From positions 1-43,998 of the forward strand of contig DWYU01000090.1 in assembly GCA_019118505.1 (NCBI GenBank): a stretch of DNA of 43,998 bases, written 5' to 3'. Each line of letters begins with the position of its first letter. Position 1 is the stretch's first letter. Position numbers and translations under genes: made by a program. The notes below the pieces were generated by a model. That model was not told the origin of the DNA, made no database searches, and saw only the letters and a list, made by a program, of their open reading frames with translations. Of this stretch, positions 31,508 to 39,763 are shown piece after piece. The DNA is from Candidatus Oscillibacter excrementavium (GTDB lineage: Bacteria > Bacillota > Clostridia > Oscillospirales > Oscillospiraceae).

Positions 31508-32821
31508 ATGAAAAGACTTGCCTGCGGGCTTCTTTCAGCCATGCTGCTGGCCGGTACAGCGGCGGCGCTGGAGCCCATCAGCCAGCCCATTGCCACCAGC
31601 GGATACACCTACTATGCCATCCGGGCGGACGGCGCCCTGCTGGCCTGGGGAGACAGCTTCCACGGCGCGGTGGGCCCCGCGGACCAGGACCCCCTGCCCT
31701 GGGAGGAGGCCAATGTCCTGCTGGAGAATGCCCGGTATGTGGACGCGGGGTTCGCCATGGCCGCCGTCATCGACGAGGATGGGACCCTCTGGGGCTGGGG
31801 CGGCCATGCGGGCCGGACCTTCGGCGAGAAGGAGCCCTACCGGCTGCTGGAGGACGTGGTATCGGTGTCAGTGATGGACGCGACCTGCGCCGCCCTGCGG
31901 GCCGACGGGACGGTGTGGACCTGGGGCGCCCGGTCCGGGAGGTCCCTGGCGGAGCACGGGGACGACCCCTTCTATCCGCCCACCCAGGTGCTGGACCATG
32001 CGGTGAAGCTGTGCGATGATCTGGCGGTGCTGGAGGATGGAACGCTGGTCCAGCTGCTGATGGATGGAGAGACCGCCGCCATCCGCCCTCTGCTGGAGCA
32101 CGTGGCGGATGTGCGCGTTGCGTATGGAAGCGATGACGCTTTGCTGGTGCTGGCGCTTGACGGCAGCCTCTGGTGGGTTCCCTGTACGACTGCGGAGGAG
32201 GAAGAGACGGATTTTGCGGTCTATCTCCTGGGACAGCCGGAGAAGCTGCTGGAGCAGGTGTCCTGGTTTTCCCCAGGCCTGGCGGTGACAGCGGACGGCA
32301 CTCTCTGGGGTTGGGGCCATCAGCGCCCGGCCATGCTGCGGGACGGCGGGGCGGACCCGGCGGACCCCTACGGCTGGAAGCACTATGACGATGTGGTGAA
32401 GATCATGGACGGCGTCATCTCCGCCGTCGCCTGCGATGACCGGACCCTGGCGGTGCTGGAGGACGGTTCCCTGTGGCAGCTCCCCAGCGCCAGAGAGGCA
32501 GTGGAACTGGCCAAAAGGGGGGATACTTCCCGCAGCGGCCCTACTGTGCCGGAAAAGCTGCTGGACCAGGTCCTGCTGCCGTCTCCGGCCCCGGCCTGGC
32601 AGGAGGACGCCCCGGCGCCCGCTGTGGTGGAAGCTGCATCCTCTGAGGTGTGGGAGGCTCGGCCAGCCCCGGCGGCGGAATCGGAGCCGGCGGCATTGGA
32701 GGAAGCGCCCGCCCCGGAGCTGAAACCAGCCAGGGAGCAGAACTCTCTGGAGCTGGGGGTCTTGGCCGCCTCCCTCGCGGCGATGGCACTGGCGACCTGG
32801 ATCCGGGGCCGAAAGAATTGA
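31508..32821 (+). CDS. RCC1-like beta-propeller surface protein
   Basis: Exported protein of 437 aa. Residues 1-21 are a signal peptide (LACGLLSAMLLAGTAAA). About 30-350 hold five to six repeats of the RCC1 type, each with a (A/V)(L/I)xxDGxLWxWG core (ADGALLAWGD, EDGTLWGWGG, ADGTVWTWGA, ADGTLWGWGH, EDGSLWQLP). A Pro/Ala/Glu-rich spacer follows (about 355-410), then a C-terminal membrane helix (LGVLAASLAAMALATWI) and a basic tail (RGRKN). It is therefore a propeller tethered to the outer face of the membrane. RCC1-type propellers mediate protein contacts; no ligand can be inferred. ATG follows AAAAGGAGG. Confidence 0.8.
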   Translation: MKRLACGLLSAMLLAGTAAALEPISQPIATSGYTYYAIRADGALLAWGDSFHGAVGPADQDPLPWEEANVLLENARYVDAGFAMAAVIDEDGTLWGWGGHAGRTFGEKEPYRLLEDVVSVSVMDATCAALRADGTVWTWGARSGRSLAEHGDDPFYPPTQVLDHAVKLCDDLAVLEDGTLVQLLMDGETAAIRPLLEHVADVRVAYGSDDALLVLALDGSLWWVPCTTAEEEETDFAVYLLGQPEKLLEQVSWFSPGLAVTADGTLWGWGHQRPAMLRDGGADPADPYGWKHYDDVVKIMDGVISAVACDDRTLAVLEDGSLWQLPSAREAVELAKRGDTSRSGPTVPEKLLDQVLLPSPAPAWQEDAPAPAVVEAASSEVWEARPAPAAESEPAALEEAPAPELKPAREQNSLELGVLAASLAAMALATWIRGRKN

Positions 32822-32829
32822 GAAATCAG

Positions 32830-32870
32830 AAAGGATGCGCCTGCGGAAACTCCGCAGGCGCATCCTTTTT
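32830..32870. terminator. Bidirectional terminator between RCC1-like and anti-sigma genes
   Basis: AAAGGATGCGCCTGCGGA pairs perfectly with its complement (18 bp, 3-nt loop) and is followed by TT; it sits 8 nt after one stop codon and 5 nt before the convergent one. Confidence 0.88.
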
Positions 32871-32872
32871 CT

Positions 32873-34552
32873 TTACCCGTTCCGGGCTCGGATCTCCAGA
32901 TAGTAGTGGGGTTCCGCCGGATCCAGCGCTACCTCCGTGATACCGGCCTCCAAATCGAAGCCGAAGTTCTGCCGGACGATCTCGATGTTCTCCGTGTTCA
33001 CCAGAGAGGCGGTCTGACCGGTAAAGTCCAGAGTGGAGCCCAGGGCGGTCACCAAATCGTAGCCTTTCACCCCCTGGTTTTCCGTGTGGGCGCAGTAGAA
33101 GTCGTAGCTGGCCTCCTTGGTCATGGAGGCGGACAGGGTGACGCTGTCCCCGGCGGGAATGGTGATCTCTGCCTCCAGCCAGCACACCCGGTCGATGGTG
33201 TCCACATCGCTGACAATATCCTCCAGCCAGCCGGCGCCGTACCGCTCCGCTCCGCTGGGGGAGAGGATGCCGTAGGCCAGCAGATACTCCAGCACCGCCC
33301 GGTACCAGGTCTCGAAGTCCACATCCAGTTCCGCGCCGTCCTGCTCATAGGTGTTCTGGCGGAGTTCCTGCCACACGGGAGCCAGAATTTCCCGGAGCAT
33401 GGTGTCCAGATCGCTTTCGTACCGCTCCACCGTGACGCCGCAGCCCTCCAGAGGTTCCGTGTCCGGGTCGGCGCCCCCGGTGACATAGCCTCCGGTGGTC
33501 ATATTTTGGATGTCCTCTCCCAGCACCAGAAGGCAGTACACATCCTCGCCGTATCCCAGCTCCCCTGGCTGAGGAATGGAGAACCCCTGGATCATGGTGC
33601 CGTTCTCCCGGTCAAAATTCCCGGAGTCGAATCCCCAGGTGAGCACAGCGGTCCGGCTGTAATCCAGGTCGAACCCCACTTGGAGAGAGGGATTAGGAAC
33701 CCCCGCCTCCTCGTCTTTCAGGGGACCGTAAGGGTCGGTGAATTTGTAGACCGTCACCGGGATGCCGCTCACGTCCGGCCCCACCCCCAAAGCGTTGGCC
33801 AGATAGGTGCCGTCCGAGAGGAGATTTTTGTAGTCCTCCCAGCTGTCGGCGTAGTCCAGGTTGACGCTGCCCTCCGGGTCACCGACGATGGTGCCGTCCC
33901 AGACCCCCTCAAAGCCACCGGAGTAGGCCCCCACGTGGAGGGCGGTCTCCAGTTCGGACCCATCCAGGGTCAGGGTGGGCGTCAGCCTGCCCAAATCGTT
34001 CAGGCTGGTGGCAAAGGGGTAGAGGAGGGTGACGGTCTGGTCCTCCTGGGAGGGATTGGCCAGAGTGTATGCGTCGGTCACCAGGATGTCATCGGAGGAG
34101 CGCCAGCGTCCCCCCTCGGGGTACAGCTCATCATACTGCGCCAGCGCCTCCTGCCGCTCTGCCTCTGTCAGCCAGGTCCGGTCGGCCAGCATCTCCTCGT
34201 TGCTCAGCCACGCCGGTATCCAGGGGGCAAAGTCCAGGGTGATGTTCCGTTCTGCCGTGATGCTGCTGGTTTCTTCCGCTGTGGTCAGGGGGAATACAGG
34301 CCCGGCGTAGGACATGAAGGTGGACGCCTCACTGTGACCGCTGCCCCCGGCACCGGCGCGGCCGCCCATGCGGAGGGTCCCCGCCAGATACGCGCCGCCG
34401 CAGATCACCGCCAGACACGCGGCCGCGGCCAGCAGGCGGCGCCAGGGGTGCCGCCGCCGCTGCACAGCGGCGGGGGAGGAGGCGGATACCGCCTCCTCTA
34501 TGAGGCTTTCGTCCACCAGACCCAGAATGCGAAATAGCCGCTCCGCCTTCAC
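32873..34552 (-). CDS. Membrane anti-sigma-factor candidate
   Basis: A 559-aa protein starting at GTG 34552, which overlaps the sigma-factor stop codon (GTGA) and follows GAGGAGG. Residues 1-35 are a short basic cytoplasmic segment (KAERLFRILGLVDESLIEEAV), about 36-58 one membrane helix (LLAAAACLAVICGGAYLAG), and the remaining 500 residues are extracytoplasmic, acidic and aromatic-rich, with no fold I recognise. Position directly after an ECF sigma gene, coupled translation and this topology suggest an anti-sigma factor or sensor of the DUF4179/RsiV-like type. The short cytoplasmic part is small for a classical anti-sigma domain. The long open frame upstream of the GTG is an artefact over the sigma gene. 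Confidence 0.7.
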   Translation of the reverse strand: MKAERLFRILGLVDESLIEEAVSASSPAAVQRRRHPWRRLLAAAACLAVICGGAYLAGTLRMGGRAGAGGSGHSEASTFMSYAGPVFPLTTAEETSSITAERNITLDFAPWIPAWLSNEEMLADRTWLTEAERQEALAQYDELYPEGGRWRSSDDILVTDAYTLANPSQEDQTVTLLYPFATSLNDLGRLTPTLTLDGSELETALHVGAYSGGFEGVWDGTIVGDPEGSVNLDYADSWEDYKNLLSDGTYLANALGVGPDVSGIPVTVYKFTDPYGPLKDEEAGVPNPSLQVGFDLDYSRTAVLTWGFDSGNFDRENGTMIQGFSIPQPGELGYGEDVYCLLVLGEDIQNMTTGGYVTGGADPDTEPLEGCGVTVERYESDLDTMLREILAPVWQELRQNTYEQDGAELDVDFETWYRAVLEYLLAYGILSPSGAERYGAGWLEDIVSDVDTIDRVCWLEAEITIPAGDSVTLSASMTKEASYDFYCAHTENQGVKGYDLVTALGSTLDFTGQTASLVNTENIEIVRQNFGFDLEAGITEVALDPAEPHYYLEIRARNG

Positions 34553-35109
34553 AAAAGCACCTCCTCTTGCTCCAAATACGTTCGCAGGGCCTTCCGGGTG
34601 CGGAAGAGGGCAGACTTCACCTTCCCCTGGCCGCAGCCCAGCGCCTCCGCGATCTCCGCCACGCTCTGCCCGTACCAGTACCGCCGCAGGAAGATGGCCC
34701 GGTGCTCCTTGGAGAGCCGCCGGAGAAAGTCGCTGATGAGCGCCGCGATCTCCTGGTCCTCCAGGGCCTTCTCCGTGCCGCGGGGCGTGGGGACGCAGTC
34801 CCCCAGCTCCCCCAGCAGCACCTCCATGCCGTCGCCGCCCCGCTTGGCGGTGCGGTTCTGCTTCCAACGGTCCAGGGAGAGATTCCGGACGATCCGCCCC
34901 AGCCAGGCCCGGAAGGCGGAGGGCCGGGCGGGGGGAATGGCGTTCCAGGTGCGCAGGTAGGTGTCGTTGACGCACTCCTCCGCGTCGCCGTGGCTGCGGA
35001 GAATGTTCCAGGCGATGCCTGCCAGGAATCCGCCGTATTTGCCGTGGGTCTCGTCGATGGCCCGCTGGTCTCTGGCCCAGTACAGGTCGATGATCTCCGC
35101 GTCCTCCAT
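34549..35109 (-). CDS. ECF-type RNA polymerase sigma factor
   Basis: Alternative sigma factor of 186 aa. Region 2 spans about 15-80 (AEECVNDTYLRTWNAIPPARP, AWLGRIVRNLSLDRWKQNR) and region 4 about 120-180 (LSKEHRAIFLRRYWYGQSVAEIAEALGCGQGKVKSALFRTRKAL) with a clear helix-turn-helix. The ATG at 35109 follows AGAGGAGG; an open frame 36 nt upstream has no better site. It is the middle gene of a tightly packed operon (1-nt gap upstream, 4-nt overlap downstream), and an ECF-like promoter heads the operon, which predicts self-regulation. Confidence 0.92.
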   Translation of the reverse strand: MEDAEIIDLYWARDQRAIDETHGKYGGFLAGIAWNILRSHGDAEECVNDTYLRTWNAIPPARPSAFRAWLGRIVRNLSLDRWKQNRTAKRGGDGMEVLLGELGDCVPTPRGTEKALEDQEIAALISDFLRRLSKEHRAIFLRRYWYGQSVAEIAEALGCGQGKVKSALFRTRKALRTYLEQEEVLL

Positions 35110-35110
35110 G

Positions 35111-35533
35111 TTAGCCTCCTCTCTCCCGCAGCAGGTCGTTGGCAAAGTTGTTCAGCGCCTCGCAGGGCCCGTAGGCGGTGCGCCAGCCGGTGCCGTCGAT
35201 GATCAGGAACGGATTGTAGTCCATTACCTCCGCCTCTGTGCCGTCGGCAAACGTCACCGTGAATTGAACGGCCTGCCCTGTGTACTCCGTGTAGGACTGG
35301 TCCGGCCGGGTGATGCGCAGGTCCCTCAGCAGCTCCGCAAGAGTTTCGATCTCCCCGGCATCCAGCTCCAGTGTCACATCCGGGGGCATCAGGGTGACAG
35401 AGGCCGCGGAGATGTTCGCCGCCTCCAGATCCCGGAAGGGCCTCCGGCCCCAGAACAGCAGTCCCGCCGCCAGCGCCAGCAGGACGGCCAGGACTGCGCC
35501 GCCGATCAGAATGTGCCGTTTTCGTATGCCCAT
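35111..35533 (-). CDS. Membrane-anchored small protein heading the sigma operon
   Basis: A 140-aa protein with an N-terminal membrane helix (ILIGGAVLAVLLALAAGLLFW, about 8-28) after a basic start (MGIRKRH), then about 110 extracytoplasmic residues with alternating beta segments (ASVTLMPPDVTLELD, AVQFTVTFADGTEAEV). I do not recognise the family. It lies first in the operon, directly after the predicted ECF promoter and 1 nt before the sigma gene, so it is probably a sensor or target of that stress response. Confidence 0.7.
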   Translation of the reverse strand: MGIRKRHILIGGAVLAVLLALAAGLLFWGRRPFRDLEAANISAASVTLMPPDVTLELDAGEIETLAELLRDLRITRPDQSYTEYTGQAVQFTVTFADGTEAEVMDYNPFLIIDGTGWRTAYGPCEALNNFANDLLRERGG

Positions 35534-35581
35534 GAAATCCCTCCCGTCTCCGGTGTGCGGCCGGAGGTTCTCTCACCCATA

Positions 35582-35608
35582 TAGACGAGAAAAATGGACG
35601 CCGGTTGC
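35582..35608 (-). promoter_or_regulatory. ECF-type promoter of the sigma operon
   Basis: The minus strand reads GCAACC, a 15-bp spacer and CGTCTA, a match to Firmicute ECF promoters of the SigV/ECF30 kind, 45 nt before the first start codon. Sigma-A boxes are not evident. Confidence 0.6.
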
Positions 35609-35631
35609 GCGGGGGCTGAATTTTTCCAAAG

Positions 35632-35669
35632 AAAACCGCCCTGGGGCATCAGCGCTCCAGAGCGGTTTT
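35632..35669 (-). terminator. Terminator of the osmolyte operon
   Basis: AAAACCGC / GCGGTTTT with an inner CTGG / CCAG stem; on the minus strand the stem ends in TTTTCTTT, 14 nt after the permease-binding-protein stop. Confidence 0.8.
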
Positions 35670-35682
35670 GCAAAAAGCAATC

Positions 35683-37185
35683 TCAGGCGTCCAGCAGACC
35701 CTGGCTCACCAGGAACTCGCGGGCCACATCGTCCACGGTGCGGCCCTCCACGTCCACCTGATACGTCAGCTGCGTCATCTGCTCGGTGGAGATTTTTCCG
35801 GTCAGCTGTTCCAGAATGTCCTCCACCTCCGGGTACCGCTCCAGCAGATCGCCCCGAACAATGTACATGCCGTAGTAATCCGGGAAGAAGCTCAAATCAT
35901 CCTCCAGGACCTTCAGGCCGGTCTTGATGTTCAGGCCGTCGGTGGAGTAGACCACCGCCACGTTAAAGGTGCCGTTCTCGATGGCGGAGTACTTCAGGCC
36001 CATATCCACGGATACGTGGTTTTTGAAGTTCAGTCCGTAGAAGGCCACGAAAGGCTCGTACTTCATGCTGCCCTCTGTGGTGAAGAACTCCTGTTCCGCG
36101 CCGAAGGTCAGCTGGTCCGCAATGGGGATCAGGTCACTGATGGTCTCCAGGCCGTATTCCTCCGCCAGTTCCTCCGGCACGCCGATGGCGTAGGTGTTCT
36201 CAAAGCCCGGCCGGCCCAGCACGTGGATGTCGTAGTCCTCCAGGGCTTTTTCCTTCACGTATTCATAGATGGTCATGCCCTCTGGCACATCGGGGGTATC
36301 CTGGTGGAAGAAGGTGGTCAGCAAGGTGCCGTCGTAGGAGATCATCAGGTCGCAGGTGGGACTGTCGTCCGTCAGGGCGTTCCAGTTGTTCACCTGGGAC
36401 ATCTGGTCCTGGATGGTGACGGTCAGGTCCGTCTGGTCCTCCACCAGCATCTTCACCATGTGGTGCATCAGCTGAGTCTCGGAGTAGTCGCCGTCATAGA
36501 GCAGAATGTCACCGGTGCCGCCCTGGCCGTAAGGCAGCAGAGCGATGAAGGCCGCCACGATCAGTGCCACGGGAATCCACATCTTCTTGGAGCCGCCCCG
36601 GCTCTTGCGCATCTGGTTTTCAAACCAGCTCATCACCAGGTCCAGCGCCACGGCAATGATCATCAAAACGCCGGTGGCTGCCAGGATCAGGGGCATATCC
36701 GCGATCCGGATGGCCTGAGTGATGACGCCGCCCAATCCGCCGCCGCCTACGAAAGCCGCGAACACGGCGGTACCGATGGCGTTCACCACCGCGATGCGGA
36801 TGCCGGTGAACACCGTGGGAAAGGCTAGGGGGAACTCCACCATCAGCACCCGGTAGGGCTTGCTCATGCCCATGCCCCGGGCCGCCTCCTTCACGCCGGG
36901 GTCCACCTCCTGGAGCCCCAGGCAGGTGTTCCGCACAATGGGGAGGAGGGAGTAGAGGGTGATGCCGATGATGACCGTCAGCTTGCCAGGGTCCAGAATC
37001 ACCATGATGATGCCCAGCAGCGCCAGGGAGGGGATGGTCTGCAGCAGGTCCACGATCCGCAGAATGATGGGCCGGGCCACCTTGGAGACGTAAGCCCAGA
37101 TGCCCAGGGGCAGGCCCACGGCGATGGACAGCAGACTGGCCGCCAGCACGATAAACAGGTGTTGGAAGATCAGATCCCAGCTCAT
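35683..37185 (-). CDS. Fused permease and substrate-binding protein, OpuC type
   Basis: Single chain of 500 aa that joins a membrane permease (about 1-210, five to six helices with the loop VKEAARGMGMSKPYRVLMVEFP) to an extracytoplasmic glycine-betaine/choline-type binding domain (about 225-500, from GTGDILLYDGDYSETQLMHHM). This is the OpuC/ProWX-like fusion seen in many Firmicutes. The substrate is likely a quaternary amine osmolyte such as betaine, carnitine or choline, but the aromatic cage was not checked. The start overlaps the stop of the upstream permease by 4 nt. Confidence 0.9.
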   Translation of the reverse strand: MSWDLIFQHLFIVLAASLLSIAVGLPLGIWAYVSKVARPIILRIVDLLQTIPSLALLGIIMVILDPGKLTVIIGITLYSLLPIVRNTCLGLQEVDPGVKEAARGMGMSKPYRVLMVEFPLAFPTVFTGIRIAVVNAIGTAVFAAFVGGGGLGGVITQAIRIADMPLILAATGVLMIIAVALDLVMSWFENQMRKSRGGSKKMWIPVALIVAAFIALLPYGQGGTGDILLYDGDYSETQLMHHMVKMLVEDQTDLTVTIQDQMSQVNNWNALTDDSPTCDLMISYDGTLLTTFFHQDTPDVPEGMTIYEYVKEKALEDYDIHVLGRPGFENTYAIGVPEELAEEYGLETISDLIPIADQLTFGAEQEFFTTEGSMKYEPFVAFYGLNFKNHVSVDMGLKYSAIENGTFNVAVVYSTDGLNIKTGLKVLEDDLSFFPDYYGMYIVRGDLLERYPEVEDILEQLTGKISTEQMTQLTYQVDVEGRTVDDVAREFLVSQGLLDA

Positions 37186-37826
37186 TTACCCGCCTCCTTT
37201 CGCAGCCCCCGGGGGGTGACCTTCTTCTGCAGCAGGTCGATCACCGCGCCGAAGACGATGGCCAGCAGGGCCGCCGGAATGGCGCCCAGCAGGATCAGCG
37301 TGTTGTTGTTGGAGCTGGTGCCCCGGTAGACGAAGTCTCCCAGGCCCCCCAGGCCGATCATGGAGGCCAGCACCGCCCAGGAGACGGTGTAGATGGCCGC
37401 CATCCGGAGGCCGGCGATGATGACGGGCATAGCCAGGGGCAGCTCCACCCGCACCAGGGTCTGGAGGGAGGACATGCCGCAGCCCTTGGCGGCCTCGATG
37501 TACTTGGGCTCCACCTCCAGAATGCCGGTGTAGGTGTTTTTCAGCACCGGGAACATGGCGTACACGCTGAGAGCCAGGATCACCGTGGGGTAGATGTTGC
37601 CCCACCAGATGAACAGCACGCCGATGAACACCAGGCCGGGGATGGTCTGGAAGATGGAGAGGACGGGGATGATGATGCCGGAGAGCCACCGGGGAATCCG
37701 GGAGAGGAGGATGCCGAACACCAATCCCGCCGCAAAGCCGATGACCACGGAGACCAGCACGTACACGGTGTGCAGCCCGATGGCCCGCAGCAGGTCGGCG
37801 CCGTAGTCCTGGATCAGTGTCATCAT
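37182..37826 (-). CDS. Osmolyte ABC permease, OpuCB/OpuCD type
   Basis: Integral membrane permease of 214 aa with about five helices and the BPD_transp_1 loop IEAAKGCGMSSLQTLVRVELPLAMPVI. It should pair with the permease half of the fused downstream protein to form the heterodimeric pore. Translation is coupled on both sides by ATGA overlaps. Length is usual for the OpuC permeases. Confidence 0.92.
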   Translation of the reverse strand: MMTLIQDYGADLLRAIGLHTVYVLVSVVIGFAAGLVFGILLSRIPRWLSGIIIPVLSIFQTIPGLVFIGVLFIWWGNIYPTVILALSVYAMFPVLKNTYTGILEVEPKYIEAAKGCGMSSLQTLVRVELPLAMPVIIAGLRMAAIYTVSWAVLASMIGLGGLGDFVYRGTSSNNNTLILLGAIPAALLAIVFGAVIDLLQKKVTPRGLRKEAGK

Positions 37827-38932
37827 TTGGAATCACCCCACAGATTCTCCGCCACGGAGCGGGCCACGCTGGTCTTGGTGACGATGCCGGCGATGGTGTC
37901 ATCGGCATTCAGCACCACCACGTAGTTGGCGCCGGAGTCCAGCAGGTAGTCGAAGCTCTCCTTGGCCTCGTCCCCCACCCGGACGGTGCGGGCGGTCTGG
38001 CGGATCAGGGGCTCGATGCTGGTGAGCTCCCGGCCCCAGTGGCGGATGTCGCCGATGGAGACGGTGCCTAAGTACCGGTTCTGCTCGTCCGTCACCAGCA
38101 GGGTGTCCACGCTGGCCCGGGCCATCCGCTCCGCGCACTCCAGCACGCCCCGGTCCCTGCGGACGCTGGCCACGTTGGTGCGCATGAAGCTCTCCACCCT
38201 GGTGGGGGCGGCGTCCGGCGTGTGCTTGCCCATGAAGGTGCGGACCAGATCATTGGCGGGGTGCTCCAGCATCTCCTCGGGAGAGGCCATCTGGACGATC
38301 TCGCCGGCGGACATGAAGATGATGATGTCCGCCAGCTTCAGCGCCTCGCTCATGTCGTGGCTGACGAAGACGATGGTCTTGTTCAGCTTCTGCTGCAGGT
38401 TCTTCACCTCGTCCTGCAAGGCCTCCCGGGTCAGGGGGTCCAGGGCGGAGAAGGGCTCATCCATCAGCACGATGGGGGGAGAGGCCGCCAGGGCCCGCAG
38501 CACACCGATGCGCTGCTGCTGGCCGCCGGAGAGCTCCGAGGGGTATTTGTTGGCATACTGCTCCATATGGACCAGGGCGAGCATCTCCTGAACGATCTCG
38601 TCGCACCGGGCCTTGTCATACTTCAGCAGCTTGGGCACCACGCAGATGTTCTGGGCCACGGTCATGTTGGGGAACAGGCCGATCTGCTGGATGACGTAGC
38701 CGATGTGCCGCCGCAGCTCCACCTTGTCCTGGCTGTGGACGTCCTTGCCGTCGATGAGGATCTTACCGGTGTCCGGTTCCAGCAGGCGGTTGATCATTTT
38801 CATGGTGGTGGTCTTGCCGCAGCCGGAGGGGCCGATGAGCACCACGAACTGTCCATCCGGAATGGTGAAGTTCAGATCTTTGAGGACCGGGGTTTTGCTG
38901 TAGCTCTTGGATACGTGTTCAAACTGGATCAT
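37823..38932 (-). CDS. Osmolyte ABC ATPase with CBS pair, OpuCA type
   Basis: ATPase of 369 aa that energises the importer. Walker A GPSGCGKTT (about 33-41), signature LSGGQQQR, Walker B IVLMDEPFSALD and switch VSHD are intact. About 245-365 are two CBS motifs (VASVRRDRGVLECAERM and ANYVVVLNADDTIAGIVTKTSVA). In OpuA-type ATPases this pair senses ionic strength or binds c-di-AMP. It lies 10 nt downstream of the BusR-like regulator gene and is the first transporter gene of the operon. Confidence 0.94.
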   Translation of the reverse strand: MIQFEHVSKSYSKTPVLKDLNFTIPDGQFVVLIGPSGCGKTTTMKMINRLLEPDTGKILIDGKDVHSQDKVELRRHIGYVIQQIGLFPNMTVAQNICVVPKLLKYDKARCDEIVQEMLALVHMEQYANKYPSELSGGQQQRIGVLRALAASPPIVLMDEPFSALDPLTREALQDEVKNLQQKLNKTIVFVSHDMSEALKLADIIIFMSAGEIVQMASPEEMLEHPANDLVRTFMGKHTPDAAPTRVESFMRTNVASVRRDRGVLECAERMARASVDTLLVTDEQNRYLGTVSIGDIRHWGRELTSIEPLIRQTARTVRVGDEAKESFDYLLDSGANYVVVLNADDTIAGIVTKTSVARSVAENLWGDSK

Positions 38933-38942
38933 ACTGCTGCCT

Positions 38943-39572
38943 TCACTCCTTTGTCGTTATGAGCCGGTGGGCCGCTTCTGCGGCGCTGGGGCTGCCCACC
39001 AGGATGATGACGTCGCCGCCGTACAGCTCGGCGTAGGGACCGGGGGAGAGGATCACCGTCTGGCCCCGCCGGATGGCCACGATGGTGCCGCCGGTGGCCT
39101 GCCAGAACTGCAGTTCCCCGATGCTCTTCCCGATCAGGGGGGAGTCCTTGGGGACGGGGACCTCGTAGTTGGGAAGCGGCTGCCCGGCCGCCGCAAAGGT
39201 CTCCTGCCCCTTGACCAGGGCGGAGACGGTCTCCGCCATCCGGCGGTTCACTTCGGCGGATTCCGCCAGCAGGTCCTTCAGGCGGCGGCGCAGGGTGTGG
39301 ACCTCCGCGTCCTCGGCAAAGTTTTCGATGTACCGCCGGGCACTGTCGGCGGAGAGGACCACGGCCCCGCTCTGGGGCTTCACGTCCACCACCTTCATGT
39401 CCGCCAGCAGCCGCAGGGCCCGGCGGATGGTCTCCGGCGACACGCCGTACTCCGATGCCATCACGGACCGGCCATAGATCCGGCTGCCCTCCGCCAGTTC
39501 CCCCCGGGCGATCCGGGTGGCCAGGTCCAGGGCGATTTGCAGATACTGGGCCGGAACGACCGCCTGCCTCAT
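38943..39572 (-). CDS. BusR-like GntR/RCK_C transcription regulator
   Basis: A 209-aa DNA-binding protein. About 5-75 are a GntR-type winged helix (LATRIARGELAEGSRIYGRSVMASEYGVSPETIRRALRLL), about 85-125 a coiled coil (EVHTLRRRLKDLLAESAEVNRRM), and about 128-205 an RCK_C (TrkA-C) domain (SPLIGKSIGELQFWQATGGTIVAIRRG). This order is that of BusR, which represses osmolyte uptake in streptococci and lactococci when c-di-AMP binds the RCK_C domain. The gene heads the OpuC operon, so autoregulation with the transporter is likely. Family and context agree; the effector is inferred. Confidence 0.9.
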   Translation of the reverse strand: MRQAVVPAQYLQIALDLATRIARGELAEGSRIYGRSVMASEYGVSPETIRRALRLLADMKVVDVKPQSGAVVLSADSARRYIENFAEDAEVHTLRRRLKDLLAESAEVNRRMAETVSALVKGQETFAAAGQPLPNYEVPVPKDSPLIGKSIGELQFWQATGGTIVAIRRGQTVILSPGPYAELYGGDVIILVGSPSAAEAAHRLITTKE

Positions 39573-39609
39573 GGAATCATCACCTTCTGTTTGCGATTGG
39601 ATCGACCCT

Positions 39610-39638
39610 ATTATACACTGCCAACTCTAAAAAGTAAA
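39610..39638 (-). promoter_or_regulatory. Promoter of the busR-opuC operon
   Basis: The minus strand reads TTTACT, a 17-bp spacer and TATAAT, with transcription starting near 39603, about 30 nt before the regulator ATG. Confidence 0.7.
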
Positions 39639-39651
39639 TAGGGATGGCAGT
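39617..39651. promoter_or_regulatory. Widely spaced inverted repeat, candidate BusR operator
   Basis: ACTGCCA (39617-39623) and TGGCAGT (39645-39651) are perfect complements separated by 21 bp. One arm touches the -10 and the other lies just beyond the -35. BusR proteins recognise two half-sites set more than two helical turns apart, so the geometry fits. Confidence 0.55.
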
Positions 39652-39713
39652 TAAAAACCGATCAAGATTTGACGGTATCCTGGTGAAAAGTAAAAAAATG
39701 AGGGGGAAAAGGC

Positions 39714-39746
39714 AGAAAAAGCCCCTCCCAGAGAACTGGGAGGGGC
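39714..39746 (-). terminator. Terminator of serA
   Basis: GCCCCTCCCAG, 4-nt loop, CTGGGAGGGGC, followed on the minus strand by TTTTTCTG, 18 nt after the serA stop. Confidence 0.9.
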
Positions 39747-39763
39747 AGGCTGCGGAAATCCGG

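Noticed and set aside
34552-34975. Extension of the anti-sigma frame 141 codons upstream
   Set aside because: It crosses the sigma gene in another frame, translates to low-complexity sequence, and a GTG with a good ribosome site exists at 34552.
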